Assembly (NCBI GenBank): GCA_020698575.1
Contig: CM036242.1
Location: 20,315,624 to 20,379,623, forward strand
Reading direction: 5' to 3'
Origin: Bostrychus sinensis
Lineage: Eukaryota > Chordata > Actinopteri > Gobiiformes > Eleotridae
DNA length: 64,000 nucleotides
A program made the translations under genes and the position numbers. This document shows positions 1 to 11,024 of this stretch, one piece after another. The notes under the pieces are model-generated. The model saw only the letters and a list, made by a program, of their open reading frames with translations. It ran no database searches and was not told where the DNA came from. The stretch's first letter is position 1, and each line of letters starts with the position of its first letter.

Positions 1-942
1 CTGTGATAGAAATGGTCCTTTGGAGGGTACTTGCGTGATGTTACTGTATCTTTTAGTGTCTCTAAGTTATCCTGGGGGCAACCGTTTTCACATATCCAAG
101 AAAGTAAATCAACTTGTCAGCATCAGCCTGTGGACTATGAACCTCTCTTGCACAATGTTGTCTATTTAAATATTTTAGAATAAGGGGTTTGTGTAGATAG
201 GGTTATACAAATTTACTTTCAAATAATAGCAGACAGATCTGGTAGTTAGTTCTATTTGACAAATGTAATTTAATAAAATAGAATATGTGGTGATTAATGG
301 ATTAAATGTTACCTAATATTGTGATCCACCACATTTCTGTAATTACTTGCCCATCATCAGATAAATAATTCAGTGATTTGTATTTAAGCAGCACTTGTCC
401 CTCCATTTACAAAACTGATCTGATCTTGATACACTTTATGTTTGTCAGCCTCATAAGTAACTGTTAACCAATCATTGAATGTAAAGTGTGTTCACAGCCA
501 TGTTGTTTTTAGTTTGTTGGACTGAAATTCACTGTAACTGTTGCTGCCATTGATGCCATGATGTTTGCTACAAACAAGCAGCAAACACATTTTTATTAAT
601 GTCCTTCCACACATCTCAGTGTGGTTTGCAGTACAAATATTAGTTTTGCCAGTTGTGAAATGCTGGACTTAACTGGAAATAAAACAAATGCCACCTTCAT
701 TCTTCAATCAAACCTGCTCTGAGCTCCACATACCTCACATTTCATTGCTCATTTGTAAATTCTTGTTAGAAATTCTGGGCACCAATTTAGTGTTTTGATG
801 CACATTGGCCGCATTTCTCTGACCTGGCCTTTTCGAGGATGACTTGTCTCATCTGAAGCCACTCAAAACTAAATGTCCCATCTGGTAACATTTCCACGTT
901 TCTCCGCCTTCAATCAATAGCAATAATTTTCCTAAGACCCTG

Positions 943-944
<2 letters not shown>
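1..944. other. Intergenic DNA, nothing recognised
   Basis: AT-rich single-copy-looking DNA with no supported ORF, RNA gene or repeat. It lies far upstream of onecut1. In other vertebrates a large non-coding interval separates onecut1 from wdr72, so distal regulatory DNA is possible but nothing here shows it. Confidence 0.5.
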
Positions 945-988
<44 letters not shown>

Positions 989-996
989 ACACACAT
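945..996. repeat. (CA)n microsatellite
   Basis: About 50 bp of AC dinucleotide repeat with one ACAT interruption near 983. Length is probably polymorphic. Confidence 0.95.
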
Positions 997-1640
997 ACTG
1001 TGACACACATATCATACAAGGACGCATCCTTAGATCCACTTTTGTTTCAGCTGCCATTTAATTTGATTGTCTATCTCTGTGCTTTGACCAGTTGGTTTTA
1101 AATGCATGTAGAAAACAAAGCAATGTTCTGGTTTCTTCGAAACTGAGCCGCATGTCCGTCTCATATTCTCATCTCAAATAAAAACATTGATTGTTTCCTT
1201 TCCGATATTGTTGTGGTTACTTCTTGGCGCTACAGATCTATAGACCATCGTGATAGCTGCTTGCTCCGTCTCCATTTTGGCTCCTTCCAGCTGCAAGTCG
1301 CGCTGTGATGGCCGACACTCTTCTTTGTTTTTCTTGCACAGAAATAAACCCACTCTTTTACATACATATGCAAACTGACCGTGGCGAGGCATATTGATTG
1401 ATTTAGAAGCAATGGAGCCATGCCTAACGGTGAGTGATGCTTGCTTATTAATGTATCCAGATGAGATAATTACTGAGCCCTTCTGCTCCTCCTCTGGTCA
1501 GCCAGTTAGTTAAACACGCGTCGGGGATTATGATGTCAACCAGATTAAATGATCAATTACACACACATGGTGAAGTGCGCACTCACTCTCACAAACACAC
1601 AATAGATCAGTGGTTCTCAAACTGTGGTACGGTTACCTCT
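997..1640. other. Intergenic DNA, nothing recognised
   Basis: No supported gene. The stretch 1180-1520 has more balanced base composition than its flanks and homeodomain-like TTAAT/ATTA words, so it is a candidate non-coding element only by inference. Confidence 0.35.
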
Positions 1641-2060
1641 GGTTGTACGTGATATTCTGGAGTCTTTTGCAGTTCATGTCCCAATTTAGTTTAACATGTC
1701 CCAATTTAGTTTAACAGTTTTATTCCTGTTTTAGTCCTGCTCTGGTTGGAGGTGAATTTTGTTTTTACTACTTTTTAGTCTTGATTTAGTCCCAGTTTAG
1801 ATGTGGTTTAGATATTATTAAGTGTTTAGACTTGGTTTAGACATGGTTTAGCCCTGGTGCATGGTTAAGCCCTGGTTTAGTTCTCATTTAGTTCTGGTTC
1901 AGACCTGGTTCAGATCTGGTCAGGGTTTAGCCTTGGTTTCATCACTGTTTAGATCTGGTTTAGACTTGGTATTAACCCTGTTTTGTCTAGTAATAACATT
2001 TTTTGAATCTTTTTTATCCCTTGGTTATTCCTGGGTTAGTCACAGTGTAGGCTCATTTTA
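1641..2060. repeat. Degenerate minisatellite of about 12 bp built on TGGTTTAG
   Basis: A word close to CTGGTTTAGNCN recurs with drift for about 350 bp (GGTTTAG, GTTTAGAC, TGGTTTAGCC and similar). At its left edge a unit of about 20 bp, CATGTCCCAATTTAGTTTAA, occurs twice directly head to tail (about 1676-1714). Open frames across it are artefacts of the repeat. Confidence 0.8.
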
Positions 2061-3929
2061 GTCCAAAAAAGATGATACTTGGAGATCCAAATATCTTGTG
2101 AGGTGGTGAGAAGTTTCAGAAACACTGAAGTAGATCTAGGGTTTGTACTGTATTGGTGCCTATTGGTCAGTGGCCGGTTGGTTGGGGGCCAGGGCTTTTT
2201 GACCTTGAGCTCCAGGGGTCAGGCAGCAGACGGCCGGCCAGCTGGACATTTCCATCTCAAAGACCCCCGAGGACCCCCTCATCTCCGAAGATCCCCCTCC
2301 TTTTACTTGTATTTCATTTTATCTTCTGCTGTGGATGCTTGGATGGTTTATGAGTGTGCAGAAGCTACAGCCATTCATTTCTTCCCTAACTGGGGGTCTA
2401 ATGGAGAGGTCTACATGGAAACCTGAGCTCTCACTGAGTAATGAGCAGCCCTTTACCGTTGTGTGTGTGGACAAGCCAGCAGTGTGCGGCCAGGCTCTGA
2501 CCCTATAAATGATGTCTCTCCTGCTTCGTCCACAGCCGCTCTTTACTGCTAATAACCTCTGATCACGTCTTATGATGGCCGAACTCTCCACCAGGCCTGC
2601 AACTAATACGCTCCAATCAAGCGTGAGTTTCTCTATTGGAGGGTTGATACGAGGGGATCCGTACCAAGCAAAAAAAGGGGAGGGGGGGGCAACGAACAGG
2701 TCACGCCCACATATTCCTAGCTTACAGTACCTCTGTTGGGGGGGTGGGGAATGGGAGTAAGCCACTTCTCCACAGTCTAATGTAGTTAGGGCCAGGCCAA
2801 TCAGTCATCCCGACCAATACTAACCATGTCGCCAGGCCGCTCCTCATCTCCTCCACTACACAGGAGCCACACACTGCAGCGCTGTACATTTACCTGCAAT
2901 TAGATTTGGTCCCAGTATGCTGCTGGGAATGATGGAGGCCCCGCAGACACCAACATGGCAAAGACTCCCCTGCTTTTTATGTGTGCTATGTGGTGATGTG
3001 CATTTTGATGTCTGTCTTTTTTTGTACATTAGACTAAGGTCAGACTGGGATTTACTGTACGGCCAGTGTTTTCACCTGTCATGGATTTACAATATGTCCA
3101 GCCTTCACAAGCAAATGTTGTTGTTATAGATTTCTGCAAACCACCGGCATGAGGAATCCCACTGCTTTGAAAATACCATACATGCATTTATATGGCATGT
3201 CTGTGATAATATGAAAGTGGTTCAAACTATGCAGGCTACAAGAAATTGTGTGAGCTATCTTTCTACACCACATTTTGGCACATAATTACCAACTTGGTAG
3301 TGCATGTCCGGTGTACTCTTTGAACCTGCCCCAAGCCCAGATTAATGGATAGGGTTGCCAAATCAATATTGGAATCACTGTGTGGAAGGAGGCAGGAAAA
3401 GCCGAGAAAAGAGCCTGATATCACAAGGGCTACAAACATTAATATAAACATCATGAAGACAATTATAAAATTACAAGATTGGACAACATATGTGCATGTT
3501 AAATACCAGAAATGTATAACTGATAGTTAAAATACATTTCAACAAATCTTCCTGACATTAAACAAAGTAGTGGTTAAAAATATAATATATACTTTAATCC
3601 ACCTTAATGGTAACTGGATTGGGTCTTCTAACTGTTAGATATTGATTGTATTTGTCCTTTGTGTGTGTGTCGCACTGGTAACATATTAAGAACAAACGAT
3701 GCTCTGTGATACTGAATACCCAGTAGTGTTTGCCTGTCCCTCTGTGAAGGTGTGACGTGGTAATGATTTAACCATTGAAGATTAGTGATCAGATGAATAC
3801 AATGGAGCAGCTGAAACATGCTACAGGCTGTTTACTCAGCACCTGCTGCAAACTTTCACACACACACAGCCATACACACAGAGAGATTCAGTGCAAGCAT
3901 TCATATGTCCATACATTTGGCTCTTCTTC
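2061..3929. other. Intergenic DNA, mixed composition
   Basis: A GC-richer part at 2180-2330 and a G-rich tract near 2668-2690 lie in otherwise ordinary DNA. The open frames of 60-148 codons on both strands have no recognisable protein features and overlap one another, so none is called. Confidence 0.4.
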
Positions 3930-4088
3930 AGCTTAGCAAATCATCTGCCTCTGAGCAAGTAGTGATTTGCATTCAGCATAGGTCTTATGCTGGATGCCCT
4001 TACTGATGCGACCTTCTTTATTTATCTGGGTTTGGGACCAGCACAAGGACGTCATTGGCTCATGATCCCTTGTGGCTAGATAGGTTCT
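3930..4088 (+). repeat. Dispersed teleost repeat, copy A
   Basis: Shares a diverged block with 6030-6166 and 61990-62150. Shared landmarks in the same order are a GTGATTTGCAT-like word, a GGATGCCCT-like word, TTTATC, GGGACYRGCACAAG and YTTGTGGCTRGAT. All three copies are on the + strand. Its class was not established; a SINE or the tail of a LINE is possible. Confidence 0.6.
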
Positions 4089-4579
4089 GTTATATGGTGC
4101 TTAATGTTAAATAACCTTTAAAGAACCTTTAAATAACCTTTTAAAGGGGATGTCCCTTTAACACGTGATAAAACTGCTGATTAATCAAGATGTGTACTGA
4201 AGGCTGCAGGATTTTCAATAAACAATAATAATAAAATAAGGTTTTTTAGCAAATGTATGGGATTATTTGAATTCTTTATTCTTAATAAAGGCACAACACA
4301 TCAACATATAGTCAATGCAATGTTTTATCTAAAAAATATTATTCATCTTTAAAACACACACAAAACATCAAGCCTCTATTTAGAATGCTTTATGATCCAT
4401 CTTTCCCAAATTTGAACACTGACAAAAATAAATAAATTAATAATTCATTGTCTACTCTAATTTGTGTCAAGTCATAAAATATCAGATTTTAAAAATGTAC
4501 ATTTAGATTTTTATAAACAATTCCACATAGCTCCTCACATGCTATCAGATGACTATAAAGGGATGATTAACAGTTCAAA
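4089..4579. other. AT-rich intergenic DNA
   Basis: Strongly AT-rich, with short A and T runs and no supported gene or named repeat. Confidence 0.4.
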
Positions 4580-4647
4580 TCCTGGTACAGATTGAGAGTG
4601 TGACTGAAGATTGAATGAATAATGCACTTGCGCTATATGAACCGATG

Positions 4648-4701
<54 letters not shown>
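4580..4701 (+). repeat. Truncated SINE-like tail ending in (ATT)n
   Basis: A stretch with GTGTGACTGAAG, TGAATGAATAA, GCGCTATAT and ATGCATTATTATT ends in about 50 bp of ATT repeats (about 4650-4701). The same words, in the same order, end the longer copy at 43808-44141, also followed by (ATT)n. The microsatellite therefore appears to be the tail of this repeat family. Poly-Asn and poly-Ile frames here are artefacts. Confidence 0.65.
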
Positions 4702-6029
4702 TTGCTGGTATAGTTCTGTTGTGCAATGTGTATGTGTAAAGGCATGTATGATGCACTGTGGGAACATGTGCTGTGTAAACATGTTGTGTGTTCAGAAAGG
4801 AGAGCTCTCGACTCTTCAGAATGCAGTAATTCTAGTTCCTCATCCCTGACCAGCCTCCTCCTCCATCCTTCCCATCCTCCTCATCCCTCCTCTCTTCTCC
4901 AATTGCTTCTCTCTTCACCTCTACTCCTTTTTTCCCCTCCTCTGTGTGATTTACAACCCGCAGCCCCTCCCCACACCTCGACAGCACATTAAGAGCATTT
5001 AAACTGTGCCCGTTACTAAACAGAGGTCTTTATGGAGCCCGTCGACAGATCTAAAGGCCATTATGGCTACATCAAAGCGGGATAACAATGACTAATGAAC
5101 AATAGATATCATGAAAGACTGTGCCAAATCAGTATTCACTGTTACACTGTTAGAGGTGTGTATATTGTGTGCGCAGGACAATCATAGACCCATTCATTTT
5201 TGAAATCATAAAGCTGGGTTACGTTGTGTGTCTCTTGCACCTCTTGAGCACATTATGCCTTTTTCAGGTCAATAATTGAGCCTGTCAGAATCCTTGTTGT
5301 GGATTTTGAGAAGCGTTTTTATCCACCAACTTTCCACAATTACACACAGCCTCTCAGATTAACACAGCAGGATCCAGACCTTTTCAAATCCTTTTCCTAT
5401 CTTGCAGTATTTTTCCCATTGACCCAAACAGCAGAGTCTGCACCCCCTGCACTCCAGCCTGAGCTCTTTGGAGGTGCAGTGGTATTTTGAAGGCTTTACC
5501 TTGCACTGAATTGAGAAGGTGGAAGTGGCGTCTGTAATCCCATAATGGCAGGTACATGATGACGGGGGAACCCGTGTAATCCTTTTTGAAATGCAGCTAT
5601 CATGGTTCTCCTAGCCCTCTCACTTTCACTACTAATCTGCCTCACATGAAAACATCAAAATACGCCAATTTAAGTTACAATTTGTCACAATGTCATGCAT
5701 ATGGGGAATGTGATTTTCCAGCCTTTTGTTTCCCCTTTTTTGAGATGTGTTGCTGCCATCAAATTTATAATTGGCAAATATATAAAATATAAAAATTTCT
5801 ACTCCTGATAAACTGTTTGAATTGAATTAGGTTTTTATTTACCTTTGACCTTTGTCCTCAACCTGAAAAACCTAATGAAATTTAAAAAAATCCTTTTTAA
5901 GTGTAAACATATAAATGTATCTGTTGCAAGTCTGTGTGGGTCCGTACCTCACCATACAGCTCTATGTTACATTCAGTTCAGCAGTCACAGGGGGCTCTCA
6001 TGGTTGTGTGGCCCAGGGTGAGAGTTTAC
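4702..6029. other. Intergenic DNA with a polypyrimidine tract
   Basis: From about 4845 to 4970 the + strand is strongly C/T-rich, mostly CCTCCTC, CTTCTC and TCCCC words. The remainder shows no supported feature. Confidence 0.45.
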
Positions 6030-6166
6030 CAAGGTCGCCAAAGCATATACTTCCCTGCATGCAGTTATTTGTATTTTGATTTGGCATTGTAACCCTCTCC
6101 ATTTATCCATGCTTGGGACTGGCACAAAGAGTACACTGCTTTGTAACCCAGCTGTGGCTGGAATAT
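6030..6166 (+). repeat. Dispersed teleost repeat, copy B
   Basis: Diverged relative of 3930-4088 and 61990-62150. The clearest shared words are ATGCAGTTATTTGTATT, CATTTATCC, CTTGGGACTGGCACAA and TGTGGCTGGA. Confidence 0.6.
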
Positions 6167-6196
6167 TTTTTATACTTGCTAATTATTTAAACATGT

Positions 6197-6283
6197 CTTG
6201 ATTTTGTTTTTGTTTTTGTTTTGTTTTTTGTTTTTTTTGTTTTTTGTTTTTTTTTGTTGTTGTTTTGTTTTGTTTTGTTTTTT
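6197..6283. repeat. (TTTTG)n low-complexity tract
   Basis: T-rich run punctuated by single G bases (TTTTG and TTTTTTG units). The lysine/asparagine-rich frame on the other strand is an artefact. Confidence 0.9.
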
Positions 6284-7241
6284 TTAACTGTACCTCTGTT
6301 TAATACAGTATTTAAATACTTAATATTTATATAATAATAAAGAAAAATAATGATGTTGCAAATCCGTAAATAAAATGACATGATAGTACTGATATTTCCA
6401 TAATGGTACCTGAACTTAAGTTAATATATTTTTTAAAGGAGGATTTAAGGATTGCCAGGTATGAATGTACAAAATGATTTTGGAAACTGACCACATGGAA
6501 GTAATATCAGAGCCTTGTTGGAAAGCATTAGTGAGTCTATCAATGTTTAGATATTTTCTTTAACATAGCAATTACTGTTTATAATTAGCATAGAAAATAA
6601 AGGTTGCATGGTTTACATTTCCTATTTTTAATGATAAGCTGGACAAGCAGTTACTGAAATGTGGCAGAGTTTGTCAATGTATGCTCAGTTGTAATTCATC
6701 AATCACCACTAATCCATGTAATAAGTTTATTGTAGGAACTATAACGGACAATCAGATCTGGGTCATATTGGATCACAATAAATTTTAACAAATGTGCAAT
6801 AAATAACCATTGGTTGCTGTCTAAAAACCTGTTAATTAATATTTTTATGTTGCTTCCTTGTAAAAATAAATGGGATATAATGCTAATTTCGGTAATAAGC
6901 TGCGTGGGCAACTTATCTGTCACTCTTGGAAGGGTCTACAGTGCATAGTGTTAAGCCTTATATGCACCCGACACACAGACAAAGGACAGTCTCCTTTTGA
7001 CATAAAATATATAATCCTTCCCCTTTCCTAGATATAGATTTTTCACGAACAAGTAAAGGACAGGAATCCTCGACCTAGCCACTGAACGCCTTGTTAAATC
7101 TGCACACACTGCACACCAAGAGCACACATCACTTTTAGCAGGTGAAACATAGTTATTAAATATGGCACTGTCTGGTGTGAGTGGTCAAAAGATGCTCAAT
7201 TGATCAAAAGGGCCACCACTCAAAGCATTATTAAGTCTGCG
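6284..7241. other. AT-rich intergenic DNA
   Basis: No supported gene. Multiple stop codons in all frames and no recognisable repeat. Confidence 0.4.
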
Positions 7242-7249
7242 CTTTTCTG

Positions 7250-7644
7250 CAGAGGTGGAAGAAGTACAAACTGTACTCAAGTAAAAGTACTGCTACATCA
7301 AACTTTCTGCTCAGAATTGTTTTTGAGTAGAAAAAAAGTGTTGAATGTAACGTTAACTTTAGCAGGTTACTTACTGCTACTATTAGATCTACTATTAACA
7401 CTCTTACTTCTTCTTCTATAACTATCCCTACTACAACAACTACCACTGTTACTAACTGTTACTGCTACTATTATTACAAATAATACTTCTGCTAATATTA
7501 TTACTACAACTCCTCCGCCTCCTACTTACTAACTTAACTATTAATGCTACTATCCACTTTTACCCACACAAGTAAAAGTATGTTTTAGAAAATGTATTCA
7601 GAAAATACATTTGAGTAAAGGTGTGTAGTTACTTTCCACCTCTG
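7250..7644. mobile_element. Non-autonomous hAT-like MITE
   Basis: The 395-bp element starts CAGAGGTGGAA and ends with the inverted match TTCCACCTCTG. Longer subterminal inverted similarity includes CAAGTAAAAGTA-type words. The flanks carry an 8-bp direct repeat with one mismatch, CTTTTCTG (7242-7249) against CTTTTCTT (7645-7652), as expected of hAT-type insertion. There is no transposase frame; the interior is rich in ACTACT-type triplets. CAGAGGTGG-starting hAT relatives are common in fish genomes (recalled, not searched). Confidence 0.8.
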
Positions 7645-7652
7645 CTTTTCTT

Positions 7653-9460
7653 CTGTCCACATTTTAAAAACATCCATTTGGTGAAAATTATTAGTATACA
7701 TATTATTCCACATCTAATAACTAAAAAATAAAATGAAGTGGAAGAAGCCCATGATGTTTTAATGGAAGTTCAATGCACCTTGCAAACACAGGCATACAGT
7801 ACATGGTTAAAAATATAAAAATGAATAACAGGAAAGGATAAAAAAGTTTATGTCAAATCACAAAGGCGCATACATATTTAATCAAACAAAATGAGCTCTT
7901 TTACTACCTTTTAATCATGGCGTGCATTTGCGTTATGGCACTGTCAATGCAATCTAATCGATATGTATTAAAAACATTTTCCTCCTTCACACTTGCACTA
8001 AGTTCGTAAAATAATTTCTATGACTTGTATAATTTGATCTCTGATTGGATGCTTTATCTATCCAGCACAGTCCCCACTTTGATTCTATTTACCTTTAAAT
8101 CTGCTCTGGGCCTGCACTGACCACTGAACCCCGGGGCCATGAGGCTGTGTGACCTTTCACCTCTGACCCATTCAGCTGGCCACACTCCTAACCCCAGCAC
8201 AGATGGATAACGGACCGGCTGCTTTATCTGCGTCTGACCATACAGCCCTCCCTGCCCTGGCCCCACACGCGCCGCTGCCTTCACCTCTCTGCCCTCTAAC
8301 TCAGTTCCTCCATGTCGCTCTTGTTTGGATCATATCGTCTTTTCTTCCTTTTGCACTTAACTCTTTCCTGCTTCCACACAGTTCACCCTATCACCTGCTT
8401 ACCTGTGGCCTTTCTATTTCCTTTGACCACACTGTCTCTGTGCTTCAGTTCAGGTGGATCAAAAAGAGTTATATCATTTTGAAGTTACTGTATGGTCAGC
8501 CAGCCAGGAATCCATTGGCTTGTTCAAATCAAATATATATATATTTTTTTTCATAACAAATCAAAAAAAATTTAACTTATACAAAATTACCCCATTATAA
8601 AGGGTTAACTCGTGTTGAAATCTAAGAATTACTCAATTTATGCCATAGTGTATTTATCTGTATTTACAAACTTTTACTCATGGGAAACATTGCATGTGTA
8701 GCAAATTTATATGCACTGCTCTGTGACATCTTGGGAACTGGTGTAAGCATGAGCATGTTGTGTTATTACTAAACTTGAATGTAAACAAGTCAAGTCAAGT
8801 AAAAGCCTATAAATAAATATCTATATTATAAAGGTTTTTGTTAGGATGTTTGGGGGGTTGATAGTGAAACCCCATTTTGTGATAAAACAAATAAAACATG
8901 TGTCTTGGACAAGCTCTTTCCAATACAGTAGCCTTTAGTTTATGCTTACTCTTGATTGTATTGGATTGTAAAAGTGTAGTAACTTAAAATAACAAAAGTA
9001 TTCTGGCTTTTGTTAATTTGTGTCTGCTTCTCCAAAAAAGCCATAACATTAGAAAATGTGTAAAAAATGAGATGCATGAGAAACAATTATGCAAAGAAGG
9101 AAAATAAACAAACAAATAAATAAACAAAGAAAAACACCAAACTATGACTATGGCCGTTGTTGACATTTTTTGTTTACAATACTCAAAGCAAACTCATTGC
9201 AGGTATTGACAATGTCAAATGATTAATTACTTTTATTGTTAAATAAAAATATAAATAGAATAAGTATTTTGTAAGATTTATTATAAGATTTGATTGTGGC
9301 CATTCACTCTGAAAAAGAAAACAAGGCTCATCATATAGTGCCTTTTTCTTCATTTCTTCCAAAATGTTCTCTAAAATGCCAGTTTAATTACATCTAAATA
9401 AGTACACAGATTGCAGTGTTTCCACTGTAATCTGTGTTTGTTAATATATGGAATCATTAT
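7653..9460. other. Intergenic DNA upstream of onecut1
   Basis: A GC-richer patch at about 8090-8300 is surrounded by AT-rich DNA. No protein-like frame is supported. A short AT/T run lies at 8532-8551. Confidence 0.4.
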
Positions 9461-9462
9461 AA

Positions 9463-9881
9463 ACATTTATGCGGCGGAGGAGCCTCTCGTGCCAAAGGGG
9501 GCTGACGCTCGCGCGGATCGAACCTTTCGATTGATACTGAAACAATTTGCATACTGATTCTCTTTCAGCGCGCACGGATCCATAACAACAGCGGCTCGCT
9601 ATTCAAATGCGCCTGCATCTGAGAAAAGAGAAGAAGCACTGAGCGAAGAAGCAGGACATCGCGGCTGTAAAATGGATGAAAAACTGGGTAAACGGATAGA
9701 AAATAGCGTGGATGATTTCGACAGGGACGCCTGGAGGATGTTTGAATGGACTGCTGCGCTGTGGAAAGGAAGCGGAATGGAGGACACGCAGAGACATGGA
9801 GAGGGTGGGACCCAGCAACGCACCAAGGACGCGCACATTCTGCTTTTCTATATAACTCATATGTTGGAGTTAAAGAGCTGA
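9463..9881 (+). other. CpG-richer patch with an unrecognised 69-codon ORF
   Basis: CpG frequency rises sharply here (GCGGCGG, CTCGCGCGGATCG, CAGCGCGCACGG) against CpG-poor flanks. A possible splice acceptor, TTCTCTTTCAG, ends at about 9568. An ATG at 9672 opens a 69-aa frame to 9881, rich in charged residues, with no domain I recognise. A separate promoter, a lncRNA exon or a regulatory element of onecut1 are all possible. Coding status is doubtful. Confidence 0.3.
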
Positions 9882-10938
9882 TGTAAACTGATGGTGGAAC
9901 TGTGTGTCCGTTGCTGGTCTGTAGCTATGGGAGTGACCTGTTACAGAAGCGTGACAGATCCTGGTGGTAAACTCAGTCCATTTGTGTGTGTGTGGTGTGT
10001 GTCGGGGCAAAAAGAGTTTGAACGCAGACATGTTGCGCCGTGTTGAGACCCTAACTAAAAGGTCTGAAAATGACGCAATGTTTGTCTCGTTCATGTGTGA
10101 ATAGAGCTGCGACACATGTAGACCTTTTTTAAATCTTTTTAAATGCACACAGGTTTACGTCCAAATGTTTACGTGCATTCCTTATGTAAGCTGCACCATG
10201 CCAAAGTTTAAGTCATAGCGTAATGGATACATTTCTTTGTTAAATATGTTAAAGGTGTAATCCATTGCCTTAGTACGACTGAACACCAAGTGCGTTTATT
10301 GTCAAAGCTCCTCCATCGAACGTGTTATATATCAAGGGAAGATGTGATGTTTATAAATAGAATATAATAGCCTGTTGTATATGCTATAGAGAATATAGCA
10401 TATACATAGCATATACGTTATCATCGTCTTTATTACCAAACTCAAGGTCTACATAAAAAGTGAAAATATTGAAAATAAACAAATTGGAGCGTGTATTGTC
10501 CTGTCACTATTTCCATAAACTGCAATACAGCATTCTCAGTCGAAAATAGTATCTGTATATTTATAATAAATATAGGAATGCTTTCACTGTTTTAAATGTA
10601 TTGGAATAACATAAATCTCACTAACTGTAATTAGAGCAGATACAAATTACATCTTATTAAAATTCAAAGCCTGCATGCCCTGACGCCATTAGCTAATGCA
10701 AATTCTTATTTAAATTAATATGCAAAGAAATGTTTTCTTAAACTTTAAATGTTGTGGTGGTAGCTCGATAAATCCAACTACAAAGTAAGCCAGTACATTT
10801 TAAATTAGGTTTTAAATAGAAACTATAACAAATATATTGTATCAAATTATTCAACAAATGCTATACCTTTCGATGCATTTGTTTTTGTACACACAGACGA
10901 GATAAAATAAATTAATAAACGTGCTTTTATAATACCAT

Positions 10939-10941
<3 letters not shown>
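9882..10941. other. Non-coding DNA upstream of onecut1 with homeodomain/octamer-type words
   Basis: No supported gene. At 10620-10735 several TAAT/ATTA words and an ATGCAAAT octamer-type match cluster, a composition seen in developmental enhancers; function is inference only. At 10365-10415 the word ATATGCTATA and its relatives form a short imperfect palindrome. Confidence 0.35.

Positions 10942-11018
<77 letters not shown>
10942..11018. repeat. (TA)n microsatellite
   Basis: An uninterrupted TA repeat of about 77 bp. Such runs are unstable and can form cruciforms. The Ile/Tyr frame across it is an artefact. Confidence 0.95.

Positions 11019-11024
<6 letters not shown>

Noticed and set aside
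2319..2765. 148-codon minus-strand ORF
   Set aside because: No domain, signal or similarity recognised; overlaps ORFs on the other strand and lies in gene-free DNA.
4553..4849. Poly-Asn and poly-Ile open frames
   Set aside because: They are translations of the (ATT)n microsatellite.
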